A DNA stretch of 64,000 bases, taken from the NCBI GenBank assembly GCA_963377175.1, contig CAUJNA010003322.1:227928-291927 (forward strand), read 5' to 3'. A program made the position numbers and the translations under genes. Shown here one piece after another: positions 43,429 through 53,998 of this stretch (its first letter is position 1; each line of letters starts with the position of its first letter). Origin of the DNA: Effrenium voratum (lineage: Eukaryota > Sar > Dinophyceae > Suessiales > Symbiodiniaceae). The notes beneath the pieces are model-generated. The model saw only the letters and a program-made list of their open reading frames with translations, did not search any database and was not told the DNA's origin.

Positions 43429-44624
43429 CTTTACCGCTTGTGGCCCCACGCGAATTTTAATTAAATTTGCTTGAACCTGTTTCCAACTCACCGTGAACGT
43501 TGCGGCGTTGATGTTGTTTTTTCTCAGCGTATGAGGTTGAACTCAGGGTGCTTGGCAGGACTGGCTCAAACTGCATGAGTTTTTTGACGCATGATGTCGG
43601 ACACGCTCATGGCCCAACCTGACTGTGCTCCTGGGGCAAGAAGAGTTGGAATTGTTGCGCAGCTGCAACTGCAACTCCTGTCCCACACGGTGCGTGCCTT
43701 CCAGGCAAATCGGCCGTGCTGTGTTTGAGTCGTGGCCTGGTGTCATGGCAGCAATGAGGGACTCAAGTGCAGACAGGGGCAACTTACTGCCACAGGTCTT
43801 GAACTCAGACTGCGTCCCTTTCTCAAGGTCCGCCCCTGTCACTCTCTTCACAAATTAAATTACGCAAAGCCAAGGGGCTTTGACGTCACGCAGAGCCTGC
43901 CAAATTGCACTTGGCGCAAGCTGTGATTCGGCGCCCTTTGGCTTACCCGCTGGGCAACATCTCCTTTCCGCACAGGCGATTCAGAACCAGGTGGTCGTGT
44001 AATTTCAGTTTCATTGGGTCACGAGTAAGACGCGGTTGCAAATCAGGTAACAACGATGACGTGCGTGAGAATTGCGTTTTGACGACATGGTCAGGCTTCG
44101 TTGGTTCACTATTCGTACTCGTGACTGCTGCTGTTTGGCTCATTCCAATATTGCTGTGCTGCAGTGTAGGATGGCTGGGGGAGGCGCAGTCAGGCATCGC
44201 GCCCCAGTCGCTGAGCATGAGGCAACTTATGATTTTGCCAAAAACCTGAATCTGTTGAAAAGAGGCCTCCACTGATTCAGGACTGCAGCATGGTCTTGAC
44301 TTTCTACCCTGGTTGTGCCACTTTCAAGTTGCAGGAAAATTGCGGTTAGCAAGTGGCAAGACATAGATGTATACTTGTGCGCTGCAGGGTTTGTCAAAAG
44401 CTGAGCAGGAGAACCTTGCGTGTTGGGCTTTGACGGCTTGCGTGTCTTCAGCGATGAACGTTTGAATGCGTGGCTGGGAAGGTCCAAGTTCATTGGGGCA
44501 GGATCCACTGTGTTGTGGCCACGGGCAGCGACACAAGAGCGACCCGTTTGAAAATGAGTCGCTCCACTGGAGATGGCGGGCCATGATTCTTTTTGCGCAG
44601 CACTGGTCAGACACGCTGAGCGTT

Positions 44625-45459
44625 TCAATCAATGCTCATTCCAGGCCAGAAAACAAACAGTGTGATTATGACGGAGTAAATGGTGGGCCGTGCTTTCACA
44701 CGTTTGCCTGAACAAAATGGAAGCGCCCGCTTTATCGGAATGCGTTGAAGCAGTTCTTGCCAGTCCCACAGCTCAGACTTTGGAAAGATTGATCCGTGAT
44801 CATTGAAGCGTTGCTTGGCTTTGAGGCGTAGCTGAGCAGTCACAGGCATCTTTGTCCCGGGGCTGATGCCAACTGACCCGATGCGCTGTCCACTAGTGCA
44901 AAATAGGAATTGAGTGTGGGCGGTTGTGCTTGTGGCCATTGACGTTTGTTTTGATGCATGCCAATCATGCAAAGTCATTGGTCCTTTATTATTTCACCAT
45001 TCTGCGCTGAGCCGGCTCAAATGGTTTGTTGATTCGTCAGCCCGTGCCAGTCGCTATGCTGAAGCTGGCGTGGTGCCGAGTCAGGTTCTGATTCTAACGC
45101 TGGGTCTCGCCAAGCGTCCAGCTCTGAGCCTGCGCTACGAACAGAGGGCCTGTCACAGCGTTTGAAGGATAAAGAGCGTCGTGCCTTCTGCAACAACATG
45201 CTATCGTTTAATTTGGCGCGGGGTAATTGCAAAAATCCAGTTTGGGCCTGGCTGTCATGCGTGACACGAACATGGGAGCCCGTGTAGCATCTTGAGCATT
45301 TGCATGTGTGTGGCCCGTATCCAGGCCGGCTGGAAGACTAAACGAGCGGTGAAATGTGCTCACTATTTCGGGCACCTTCGTGATCAGGAGATTGTTCGAT
45401 GCCTTGGACCCACTCCGGGCGCTTTCAAAGTCAGACCTCGCTTCCCCTGGTCTCAGCAA
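44625..45459 (-). pseudogene. Minus-strand coding-like pieces of element 2
   Basis: Minus frames at 44625-44978 (RLKAKQRFNDHGSIFPKSEL, WDWQELLQRIPIKRALPF), 45017-45232 (LNDSMLLQKARRSLSFKRCD, SAGSELDAWRDPALESEP) and 45208-45459 (VPEIVSTFHRSFSLPAGLDT) have protein-like composition and lie in the same strand as the conserved pieces. They are separated by stops and shifts and are best seen as one decayed gene. Family not recognised. Confidence 0.35.
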
Positions 45460-45491
45460 TTCACGGTTGAGCGAGAAAGGGGAGAGCTATG

Positions 45492-45617
45492 TCAACCGAA
45501 AGAAGCTTGCCTTGCAGTATAGAGACTTTTGATCCAGGAGAAGTTTTTGATGCCGTTGACATAAAACAGTTGCACGTCTGAAGTTCCACTGACAATATCA
45601 TTCCCAAAGAGTACTTG
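45492..45617 (-). pseudogene. Conserved minus-coded piece of element 2
   Basis: Open minus frame reading QVLFGNDIVSGTSDVQLFYV then NGIKNFSWIKSLYTARQASF, ended by TGA at 45492-45494. Element 1 carries QVLHGNDIGTGT and, after a one-base shift, YVNGIK at the matching place. A TGA lies upstream in the same frame, so the gene is broken. Confidence 0.4.
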
Positions 45618-46071
45618 CGCACAAGGCCCAATTCTGTGCTGTCAAATTCCACTGCGCTGCGCGCCTGACTTTCGCCTTCGGCTTGTAATGAGACAGACAT
45701 GGCGCGATGAGCGTTTCTTAATAGACAGTGAGCGGGCGCAGTGTATGCCGCCCAGGCAGAGCAACCTGTTGCACTGGCCAGGGGACGGCCATTGAAGTTG
45801 CAGCTGAAGGACAGTCGCAATCACTCATTGGTTGGTTGTCGGATTGTTGCTCAAGCGCTTGAGTCTGGTTTGCCCTGTAGCTCAAGTGGCTCCTCCTGCC
45901 TAATTGTGAGCATGGCAGGCAAGGCCTCAATTGCGACGCTTGCGCGCATTCAGAACTTCGGTGTCTCAGTTGTCTAAGTAAGCCGGCGCTTGAGAGATGC
46001 TGTGTGTGCTAGGCCGACAAGCTGGCAGTCACCAAATGCAATGGCTACTGACTGACTCAACTGTGTGATGC

Positions 46072-46365
46072 TCAATCACGGACGGTGGCTGGCAGCCAGT
46101 GTAAGGGTTTGTGGCACGACCGTGACTTGCGCCACGCAGATTGAGTCTGGGAAACAATTACGTTGGCCATGGCCAGTGTCTCACTGTGGCCTAATGACGC
46201 GGATCAGACGAGCGCATGCTCAATCATTACGAGGTTTCCCAGGCCTTCTGATCCTGCAGCGTTGTGGTTTGCAAAGCCACGCAGGTCCTGGGCTTCAAGA
46301 ATCATTGACGTGTCACAGAGAAGCAGCTCGCGCCACAGCTTCCCGGCGCTCGTATCAAACCACTC
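46072..46365 (-). pseudogene. 97-codon minus-coded piece with one internal stop
   Basis: The minus frame reads KLWRELLLCDTSMILEAQDL, RGFANHNAAGSEGLGNLVMI and, after a TGA at 46204-46206, SLGHSETLAMANVIVSQTQS and WRKSRSCHKPLHWLPATV, ending at TGA 46072-46074. Composition, lack of repeats and the single stop make this the best coding relic in element 2. Directly upstream, in another frame, FDGRQLRV is shared with element 1. No family recognised. Confidence 0.45.
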
Positions 46366-47050
46366 TCAGCTGGCGGCCATCAAACGTCGAGGAGTTTTCG
46401 AGCACGGGCAGAAGCTCGCGAGATGTAATTTGGGGCTTGCGACCAGGAAGGGGGAGTTTGGCGGGCGTCATTGTCGTGGCATCAGAGGTCCGGCAAAGGC
46501 TGGCGGAGCAACGGGCCGAGTGCTGATTGGTCACGGCGCAAGTACTGTCAACGAAAACAAGCCAGAAGTTGCAGCGTGCCAGTCATTCATGCCATCCTGC
46601 GCCATTGAAGGCTCAAGCTGAGCTGTAGTTGATTGGTATGTTGCCAAAGAACTCGCCGGCGCCACGTCACTGTTCCTTGCCCCAAGACTCGCAGACAACG
46701 ATGGGAAACAAAGCGAAGACTTCGCTGACGCCGCCGAGCCGTGAAGCACTCAGAGCACATCGGCTTGCGCATTGTCAAGTCTAAAGCGCCATGCCTGGCA
46801 GGTTAGTCAGGTTTCTGCTGCGTTCGCGTTTAATTCTAAACGCTTACTCAAGCTGCAGACTCCTGCAGGCCCTTTCTGTGACTGCGTGGTCAGCACAAAC
46901 AATGGCCTGTCAATGCAACACGCAAGCCAGCAGAGCACAAGGTCAAAGAAGCTATGAAGCAAAAGACCTTGAAAACCCTCCAAAGCTCCTTTCTGCAATC
47001 TTGCTCTGTAGTACGAAAGCAAGCGACGAAAGAGACCGTTGGGTGCGTCT

Positions 47051-47461
47051 TCAATAGAGTAACACGCAGAGCACGGACGTGACAGCAGCATCCAGCGGCG
47101 AAGTGGTCTTGACGCGGGGTGTTGCAGTGACATCCGTGCTTGTGACGGCGTTGACTGGATATTCTCTGATGGAGCCAAAAGCGTTCCAGCAGACGCACGT
47201 GTGGGAAAGACTCAGGGCTGTCACCATCGCTGTAGCCCCTACCATCAGAATCATTAAAGTCACTTGCGCTGGTGTCGAATTGGAAGGTATGACGTGATGC
47301 GCTGCGCGCATGGATGTTGCCACGGTTAGATAGTCATGCTCACGCGCACGTGCGCAGCGCAAGGTTTTACAGATCAATGTGGCAAGCTTGTCCATACTCA
47401 ACTGGTAGTTCCTTCGACTGACAAAGTTTAATGGCCAAGGCACACCAGTGCCTCTGGACAA
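47051..47461 (-). pseudogene. 136-codon minus frame of element 2
   Basis: Contains RRNYQLSMDKLATLICKTLR, AREHDYLTVATSMRAAHHVI and LMILMVGATAMVTALSLSHT. The part LTVATSMRAAHHVIPS is conserved in copy II of element 1 (33054-33350, minus) as LTMATCTHTAHHVIPS, so this frame was probably once coding. An overlapping plus frame at 47079-47297 is less convincing. Confidence 0.4.
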
Positions 47462-47999
47462 ATGGCGCCTTGCCTTTCTGTGGAATCTTGAGCGTTGCGT
47501 TGGAGTGCCTCAATCCTGAAACATTGCATTGGCGCCATGCAGTGGCGCCACTTTCTTGCTGCGTCGCGTGTAAGCTGGCGTCTCCAGGAAAATCTTCTGC
47601 TTTGAGACGCTGGCTTGTGCGCAAACCGCGAAATAACCACTGTGGCAATTGATCATGTGCCGTTAAAAAGGAAGCGGAGCACTCCAAACATTACTGACTT
47701 GCTGACGGAATGACAGTCATTGTTTGTTTGGTTTTGCTCCTTGACAAACTTGAGCTATACTAGTTGTGATCATTTTAACAACAGTCGATGGGGCAAGCTT
47801 AACAACAGTCGAACATTAACAACAGTCGAACATTGGAGCGGTGTTATTACATGGACCCCACTGACTGAGCCCCGTGGAAAGCGGGCATGAGTTTGCAAAC
47901 AGATGTAGCGCGAGCCATGACCCATGGCAGAACACGCGTGATGTTTACATGTCTGTGTCAAACTATGTTGGCACGCGCATACTTTTCAATCATTGCTCA

Positions 48000-48500
48000 A
48001 CCTGCGTTCAGGGAACACACCCATGATGTCTGCTTGCATGTCTCCGACAAAACCCGTACAGTCAGCATGGTGCAAGCTAGGCTAACTATGTCAGCCAGAA
48101 AACTCACCACAGTACTACTCGGTTCATGTCGTGTGCGATTTGCTCAAGCTGCAATACTATTCTCACTAACCAGTATCATGATTGACCCCCACTGCCTGAG
48201 ATTGAGTATCTTCCTGTGTCGCTGTGTGGCACAGGCTACGACGGCTGGACGGTTGCCTCGATGAGTTCGAAGTCGGTGCGAGTCGCCCGGGAGATGATGT
48301 TCGATTTTTGCAAGGAGAGGTTTCTGAAAACAAGCTCAACCAGCTGAACTGGAGAGTTAAAAGATGCTGCGAGCAGCTGTGGAGGGTTTTGTTCGAGGTC
48401 TTTTGCTTCATGGACCTTGTGCTGCTGGCTTGCGTGTTGCATTGGCAGGCCCAGGCCATTGTCCGTTGTTTGTGCTGGTAAATTGCGCAGCCATCCCAGC
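48000..48500 (+). pseudogene. Element 2 piece inverted relative to element 1
   Basis: 48000-48240 is the reverse complement of 28150-28370 and 32513-32750. In the plus direction it reads REHTHDVCLHVSDKT and, in another frame, PEIEYLPVSLCGTGYDGW. The following 48395-48515 (TTGTGCTGCTGGCTTGCGTG) matches copy II (32920) in the same orientation. The piece has therefore been flipped on its own. Confidence 0.5.
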
Positions 48501-49619
48501 GGCGTGACAGCAGCAATTACTACCTGCGGGAGCTTGCAACCGTAGCAAGTAGGTGTGGGTCATGTGTGGGTCAACTGCGAACGCAGTTGCTGGCCCTGTG
48601 CACCAGCCGGGGTCAATGAGCCGCTTCTCCATGCGGTCGGACATCCAGGACGCATTGCTCGGGGATGGCGAGAGCTTTCCTGTGTTAGAGTTGCCAGGCG
48701 TGTCGCTGGCGAGACAGGCGTGAGCGCAGCGCAAGTGTATAGTTGAATATGACAAGGGCAAGCTTGTTCATACAGTGCGATCCGTGGAGATCGAGCTTCA
48801 GCTCGGCAAGCTGTTTTTAAGAAACGTTTACCCAAGAGGTTCCCAAGCAAGAACACCTTCAATGCAGCTTAGCCGGCTGCAGGCGCGTTGCGGGGAAGCC
48901 TTTGTTGCAGCGAGTCGCAGTGCCCGGCCGACAGCCAACCTGGCATGCTGGCCTTGCGTTGTAGAATGCTGTCCAATTCCTGACAGCAGCCTCAGCAAGC
49001 GTTGGTCACGTGCCTCCTCGTCAGGGGCTCCAGGGGCACTGTCCTAGTCTGCTAACGTCCACTGTGTCACACACACACACACTGTTGGTGCTGAGGGCGT
49101 AATTTGCTCTTGGCTTTGAACAGAAAAATTGCGCTCCTGATCATCTCAGCAGCTAACGAGCGAAGCATTCTCACTGACTTGCTGATGCAATGGTGGTGAT
49201 GTTTAGAGTGGCTTGGCGCCTTGACAAGCTTGAGCGTTCATAGTTGTGAGCAATTGAACAATCTAAAATTGGATGGGGCAGAGTAAGATGAGTTTTATTA
49301 GCGACGAACATTTAACTCTCGCACGCGTGCTGTTAAGTTTGTGTGTCTGTGATGAGTTGTGTTCTCGCGTACATGTGTTGTTGTCCACGACATGTGCGGT
49401 TACTCATGTTCAAATGGGCAGGTTGTTTGCATTTGTGCCATATGGTTCTTGCCACAGACATGTTGCTTTGCAAGTGGCTCTTCAACTCGACTCATGACCC
49501 ACGGCGAACCATGCATGTTGCTTGCCCGCTGGTGCCAAATTCTGCCAAATTTTGGCAACATCCGGCAACATCTGGCAAACATTGGCAAACGCAAAAAATT
49601 GGCAAACCGGTGTGGGAGC

Positions 49620-49646
49620 CGAGCGCCCCTAATTCTAGACCCCCTG
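49620..49646 (-). repeat. Right terminal inverted repeat of element 2
   Basis: Read inward on the minus strand: CAGGGGGTCTAGAATTAGGG then GCGCTCG. Right flank outside it is ATTGAATGGCTGATC, with no match to the left flank. Confidence 0.75.
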
Positions 49647-49889
49647 ATTGAATGGCTGATCATTGCGCAGAGATGGGCCAACCAGCCCCTCTCTTACATG
49701 CTTGCCCGGCGGTTCCCCCACAGTTGATTGGTTTGCAGGGAGCATGTCCCCAAATGCAACATTGAAACGCGCTTAAGCTGCCTTAGGGGCTTGCGTGTGT
49801 GTGTGTGTTTCGAAAGCAGATGTCCTTGAAGCTTGATGCTGCAGGGTCTCCATTGATGTGGACGATGCTGACTTGGACAAGGCGCTGAC

Positions 49890-50498
49890 GTGCTGACGCG
49901 CGTCTCTCCCGGCGTTGGTCAATGTGCAGGAGCTACTATTGCTTCTGCCGGGACCAAGGCCTGCGCAGCCAGATTCGCACCGTGCTTTGCAGGGCGAAAG
50001 CAACACGATGTGAACCGGCTCCGGGAATTTGCAGAAGGGAGGAAAGTGACGGCCAAGAAGCTCGACCTGCCCTCGAGGCCTTTCATCGAGTCCGCTTACC
50101 GTGGACCCAGGGCAGGCGCTTCTATGAAATGACGAGTGAGCGATGGCTCAGTGAAACTGTGGAAAATTGCAAGATCGGTTTTGGCTTCTTGGGGGCCTAG
50201 CCTCCCTGTGTATGGCAACGCGCAAATCGCTCTATTCACTGCGTGGCTGAAAGTAGATGACACACTCACGGTTTTGATATGTCTATTCTGATTTGCTTTT
50301 CCTCTGCTTCAACGGGGCTTGTCGTTTAGCGACATGCTTCCAGGATACTACTTCAGCACTGGTGATCGTGGACTTGGCTACTACTCCGATGTGAAAAGGC
50401 TCCGGTGGCAGAAGTTTACAGTGTATTCCCTGCTTTTCAGCTCACTTCCGCAGTTTGAGCAACCCCACCCAACCGACCCTGAATGGGTCCTAACTTGA
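49890..50498 (+). CDS. Upstream paralogue of a tandem pair with PGYYF/RGLGYY C-terminus, probably broken
   Basis: Pieces in order: 49990-50120 reads RKQHDVNRLREFAEGRKVTA, then KKLDLPSRPFIESAYRGPRA; a neighbouring frame (about 50103-50199) reads RRFYEMTSERWLSETVENCK; then 50324-50498 reads SDMLPGYYFSTGDRGLGYYS, DVKRLRW and about 30 more residues to TGA. Each piece has a counterpart in the unit at 50767-51476: RPFIAVEQYLGPKEG, FVRMLEGLSQDIKF and PGYYFGTDVRGLGYYFD. The shift between the first two pieces may be an intron or a mutation. A pyrimidine-rich CTGATTTGCTTTTCCTCTGC run before TTTAG at 50328-50332 could be an acceptor. GYYF-x-GLGYY-type endings recur in algal proteins, as I recall, but the function is unknown. 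Confidence 0.4.
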
Positions 50499-50766
50499 GC
50501 AGAAGGAAGAACCAGCTGAACCAACCTTAAACGAAAGGCAAAGACCGGATTGTCTTTCGGATGTGAATGAGGGCTGTATTCACAAAGGTGTGAGCTTTCG
50601 CTTGCCAAATAATTGAAGTGCCAAGTCTAGCGGGCGGCCCGTTTTTGCGGCGTAGGCGCGATGTCTAGTCAACACGGTCCAGGTCGTTTCTGTGGGAGAG
50701 TAAGCCGTCCGCAAGCTTGGCAGACGCAAGCGTCCGAGAACAAAGCTCTCAACACCCAGAAAGCAA

Positions 50767-51476
50767 ATGAGTGCAAATGACTCGTTTGAGCAGCGCCTAA
50801 ACGGTTTTCTAAATAGCTTCCACGCAAGGAAAACCCTGCGAAACCTTGCAGAAGCGTTTCCAGAAAGCGCAGGCTTCGACCGTGCGAGAGTGTATATATT
50901 TGCTCATCAGTGTGCGCAGGCTGGTCGCCAGCTTCTGAAAATGCAGCAGGATGTGTGCCAAAGCTCTGCAAAAGCGCCACGAAAGGGGATTGCTTTTCAT
51001 GCCCAGGCGTGGGAGGTGATTTGACGCGCGCCGTTTGACACGCGCGATTTTTGTCCTACCTCCCCTTGTTTTTGCGCCTCGTTTTGTGCTGGTTCAACAC
51101 GCGCGCCGTGCGAGTGACTTGGTTCACGACTCCCTGTGGTCCACGGGCAGGCCGTTCATCGCAGTTGAGCAGTACTTAGGGCCGAAAGAAGGCACCGGTG
51201 CACATGCGTCAGCTGCTTTGTGTTCAAAGTCCTGACGACAGCTTTCAGGCGTCTAGTTTGGCCATGGGGGCCTTGTGGGAAGTGTGCTGTCAATGTTGAT
51301 GCGCAGCAAGCTCAACGTAATTTCCCTCAGAAGCAATTGCATTTGTGAGGATGCTTGAAGGGCTCTCCCAGGATATCAAGTTCAGCACACAGTCCGTGGT
51401 TTCACCAGGCTACTACTTTGGCACTGACGTACGTGGACTTGGATACTACTTCGACTTGAAGAGGCGCCGCGTGTGA
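50767..51476 (+). CDS. Best gene candidate: three-exon hypothetical protein with PGYYF/RGLGYY C-terminus
   Basis: Exon 1, from ATG 50767, reads MSANDSFEQRLNGFLNSFHA, then ESAGFDRARVYIFAHQCAQA and so on to about 51017. Exon 2, about 51115-51197, reads LVHDSLWSTGRPFIAVEQYL then GPKEGT. Exon 3, 51331-51476, reads AIAFVRMLEGLSQDIKFSTQ and SPGYYFGTDVRGLGYYFDLK, then RRRV and TGA. Intron 2 (51198-51330, 133 bp) begins GTGCACATG and ends TTTCCCTCAG, and joining keeps frame (G + AA gives Glu). Intron 1 needs a GA donor at 51018 or a slightly different boundary; GA donors are known in dinoflagellates, but this join is the weakest point. Upstream start choice is the first ATG. Function unknown; cytosolic is a guess, as there is no signal peptide or membrane segment. 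Confidence 0.45.
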
Positions 51477-51499
51477 CACATGTAACTCAAGCAACTGCA

Positions 51500-52310
51500 T
51501 CGCACTACTGCGCCATACTGGATGCTTGCAGAAGACCAAATCAGATTGCATATGTGCTGACGCTATTTTGACACGAAGCCGCCTTGTGTGTTGCATATTT
51601 GCTGTTTCTGTAACGCACATTGACATCGCGCGAATATTGCGTTCTTCGGACCGGCATTTTGGCCTCTTACTTTCTTACCTCATGCGTTCTGAGCCAGGCC
51701 TTTTTTGCTTTGTCTGGCATCGCACTCATACCGCCCTTTGTCTAGGCTGCGCAACGAGCTGAAGGCCTCCGGCACAAGCACTGGTGCCAAGGCAGGATGA
51801 GGGAACACACACAAGGGCCATAACATAGTATTGCCTTCGTTTAAACACATGAGATTCTTTCTTTGACTTTCAGCTGTCTGCGTTTTTTGGTAGCTCGCGA
51901 AGTTACTTGGAATGTGTACTGAACGTTGCGCGCTGCCCGCCTCAGCCAGGCGCAAATTAGCCACAAGAGCAACGCGCGGGCTGACGCTCAAGAAATCTCC
52001 CCGTAAGTTTGCTGAGTTGTTTCAGCCTTCCTTCGCTGGCCCAGCGCAACAAAACGTACTGGTTTTAATATTCCTGGTGCTTTCGTTGTTGTTTCTCGTT
52101 TTTTCTTTGCCAGATGGTCATTGGCCATCGTTTTTCCACCCCACTGTGTGGGGGTCCGGTTTTCTTTTTTTGTAAGCTGCCTATGTTGTAAAGCAGGGGG
52201 CGCCGCGCAACACATGGGCAACCCGTTTCCGAAAAACACAAGAAGCCTCACGATCCCCAAGGGTGTTTCGATTCAAGGGCCAAGGCGAATTTTAGAATAA
52301 AATGCCAAAG
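51500..52310. other. No confident gene
   Basis: A plus frame at 51912-52175 has a hydrophobic stretch (LVLIFLVLSLLFLVFSLPDG) that could be a membrane segment, and 51526-51762 is open, but neither has supporting motifs or copies. Confidence 0.3.
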
Positions 52311-52317
52311 GCCAAAT

Positions 52318-52379
52318 GTGCGGAGAGGGAGACGGAGAGGGGGAAAGACAGCGAGAGAGAGTGGGTGGGAGAAAGAGAG

Positions 52380-52470
<91 letters not shown>

Positions 52471-52530
52471 AGAAGGGAAAGAGAGAGAGAGAGAGAGACA
52501 GAGAGGGGAGGGAGGGAAGGAGGGAAAGTG
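52318..52530. repeat. (AG)n microsatellite
   Basis: GAGAGA units with GCGAGA and GGGAGA interruptions. Unlike the tracts inside element 1 it is not followed by the TTATTGCCACAAGC spacer. Confidence 0.95.
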
Positions 52531-52902
52531 CCCGAATGGCTTGAGCATGTTCTTTGTAGTGCTAGGGAACCGCTGGATGGGCTCGGACCTGGCGTTTGGC
52601 GCGGACGTTTTTCACCGAGGGGCGACAACCTCTCACACGGCGTTACCAACCGCAAGCCGGCGAAGAGGCCCTCCTTTACATCACTCAACTTGGCTCCAAG
52701 TAGCGTCGAGTAGGTCTCGCGTGGGTCTGCAAAAGCAAGAACACAATCAGAACACAAGGCCCCTGGCTTATCTTTGGTAAGTCCCGGGCCATGGCCCCCA
52801 CCAGTCTTTCATTACGCAAGCTCAGCTGGCAGCGCCCCTTCAATGACCAAGGATGCGTGGCAACCGCATGTCTGAGGTGCGTGAGGGGGTCCAGAGAAAA
52901 GA

Positions 52903-53449
52903 GTGTGCGCAGATCTGCCGCCAGTGTACGTTTTGTTTACTATGATGACCGTGGAGTCCTACAAAATTAGGTTCGACCCCTGCAAATTCCTACAGGTGAC
53001 GAAATACTCGTGCGACGGCGGGACCCGGTCGTTGCGACTCATTTCCGTACTTTTCGGCGCGCAACTACCGAGGCCCGAGGACCTTTGAACGTGACGCCGT
53101 CAAAATCCCGTCCGACTGTGTCTTGAGAGCCCGTCACCTGGCACGATCCCCAAATGGCCGTGGCGGCCGATCAACTGTCAAGGCAGCTGCAGCAAGACAG
53201 CAACCAAGCCACCCGGCAAGTTCGACTCATGACCTCGGCCTGTGGAGTGTGAAGCTCGCGGTCCGTGTTTGGGGCCAACAGCGTGCTCCTCACCTAATTG
53301 GGGAGTGCTTTGTGGGGAGGCGACGCCCCACGACCCCAATCGGTGAAAAGGCTCGATCGTGCCGTGGCTACTGCCGTGCTGTGAATCGCGCCTTGGGGAA
53401 AGAGAGGATAGGGCGTTTGCTGCATCAAGGGCGTGCTGCGTGCAAATAA
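52903..53449 (+). other. Weak coding-like frames
   Basis: 52903-53088 reads TMMTVESYKIRFDPCKFLQV and RSLRLISVLFGAQLPRPEDL; 53123-53449 is basic and Arg/Ala-rich. GGTTCGACCCC at 52971 resembles a tRNA T-arm, but no cloverleaf forms around it. No family recognised. Confidence 0.2.
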
Positions 53450-53679
53450 TATATTTCTGAGTCAGATTAGCTTGGGTGTTCAGGCAGCAACTTCCGACAG
53501 CCCGCAAGTGTTTGCAAATTTGTTGGCTAGGGTTATTTGCAGGGTCAGGGGCTATCGAATAGTTTGCCGAACGCGCTCTTTAGCCAATCATCGCTCCAGC
53601 GCTGTGTCAGTTGCAAGTTGTTGTGAAATTCTGGACAGCAAATGAAGCGTCAAGCAGGCCGCTGCATTAAACAAAGGGC

Positions 53680-53922
53680 TTGCTTGATTTGTATGAGTGG
53701 CACAGGATCAAGTTGCTGGCATGGCCTACCGAAATTCTCAACCACTTGGCTGCGTCGGGCTTTGGTTTCCGTAGGCCGCGCCTGACCCTCCACCCGAACC
53801 TCTTTTGGAACCCTTCGCTGCAAGCATGCGTCCCACAGCATGACATGCTGCTATTTCTGCTGGCGCAACCTGTAGGTGAAGGTGACGACATGCGCAAGCA
53901 CCAGTGCCGAGGCAGGAGCTGA
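53680..53922 (+). CDS. Unrecognised 80-codon frame, possible exon
   Basis: Reads LLDLYEWHRIKLLAWPTEIL, NHLAASGFGFRRPRLTLHPN, then LFWNPSLQACVPQHDMLLFL and a charged end. Non-repetitive, with good hydrophobic patterning; a TAA lies just upstream in frame, so it may be an internal exon preceded by an acceptor near CAAAG 53675. Function unknown. Confidence 0.3.
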   Translation: MLDLYEWHRIKLLAWPTEILNHLAASGFGFRRPRLTLHPNLFWNPSLQACVPQHDMLLFLLAQPVGEGDDMRKHQCRGRS

Positions 53923-53998
53923 TAGGGCATGACGCCTTTCTACCCGCAGTGTTCCACCTTTTCCTTGTGAGGATTTAAGATGTAAGCGGCCGCACAAC

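Larger units (their letters stand above)
43402..49646. mobile_element. Large TIR element 2, about 6.2 kb
   Basis: Bounded by a 27-bp inverted repeat with 24 matches: left 43402-43428 begins CAGGGGGTCTAGAATGAGGG; right 49620-49646, read inward, begins CAGGGGGTCTAGAATTAGGG. The ends match those of element 1. Modules shared in order with element 1: TTTGCTTGAACCTGTTTYC (43468), the minus-coded pieces (44340-45630), CTCAGCTGGCGGCCATCAAA (46365), pieces of the duplicated block (46780-48500) and the right arm (48540-49646). It lacks the large microsatellites and tandem duplication. No target duplication and no intact transposase are seen. Confidence 0.65.

Noticed and set aside
52960..53000. tRNA-like GGTTCGACCCC
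   Set aside because: No acceptor stem or D-arm pairs could be found around it.
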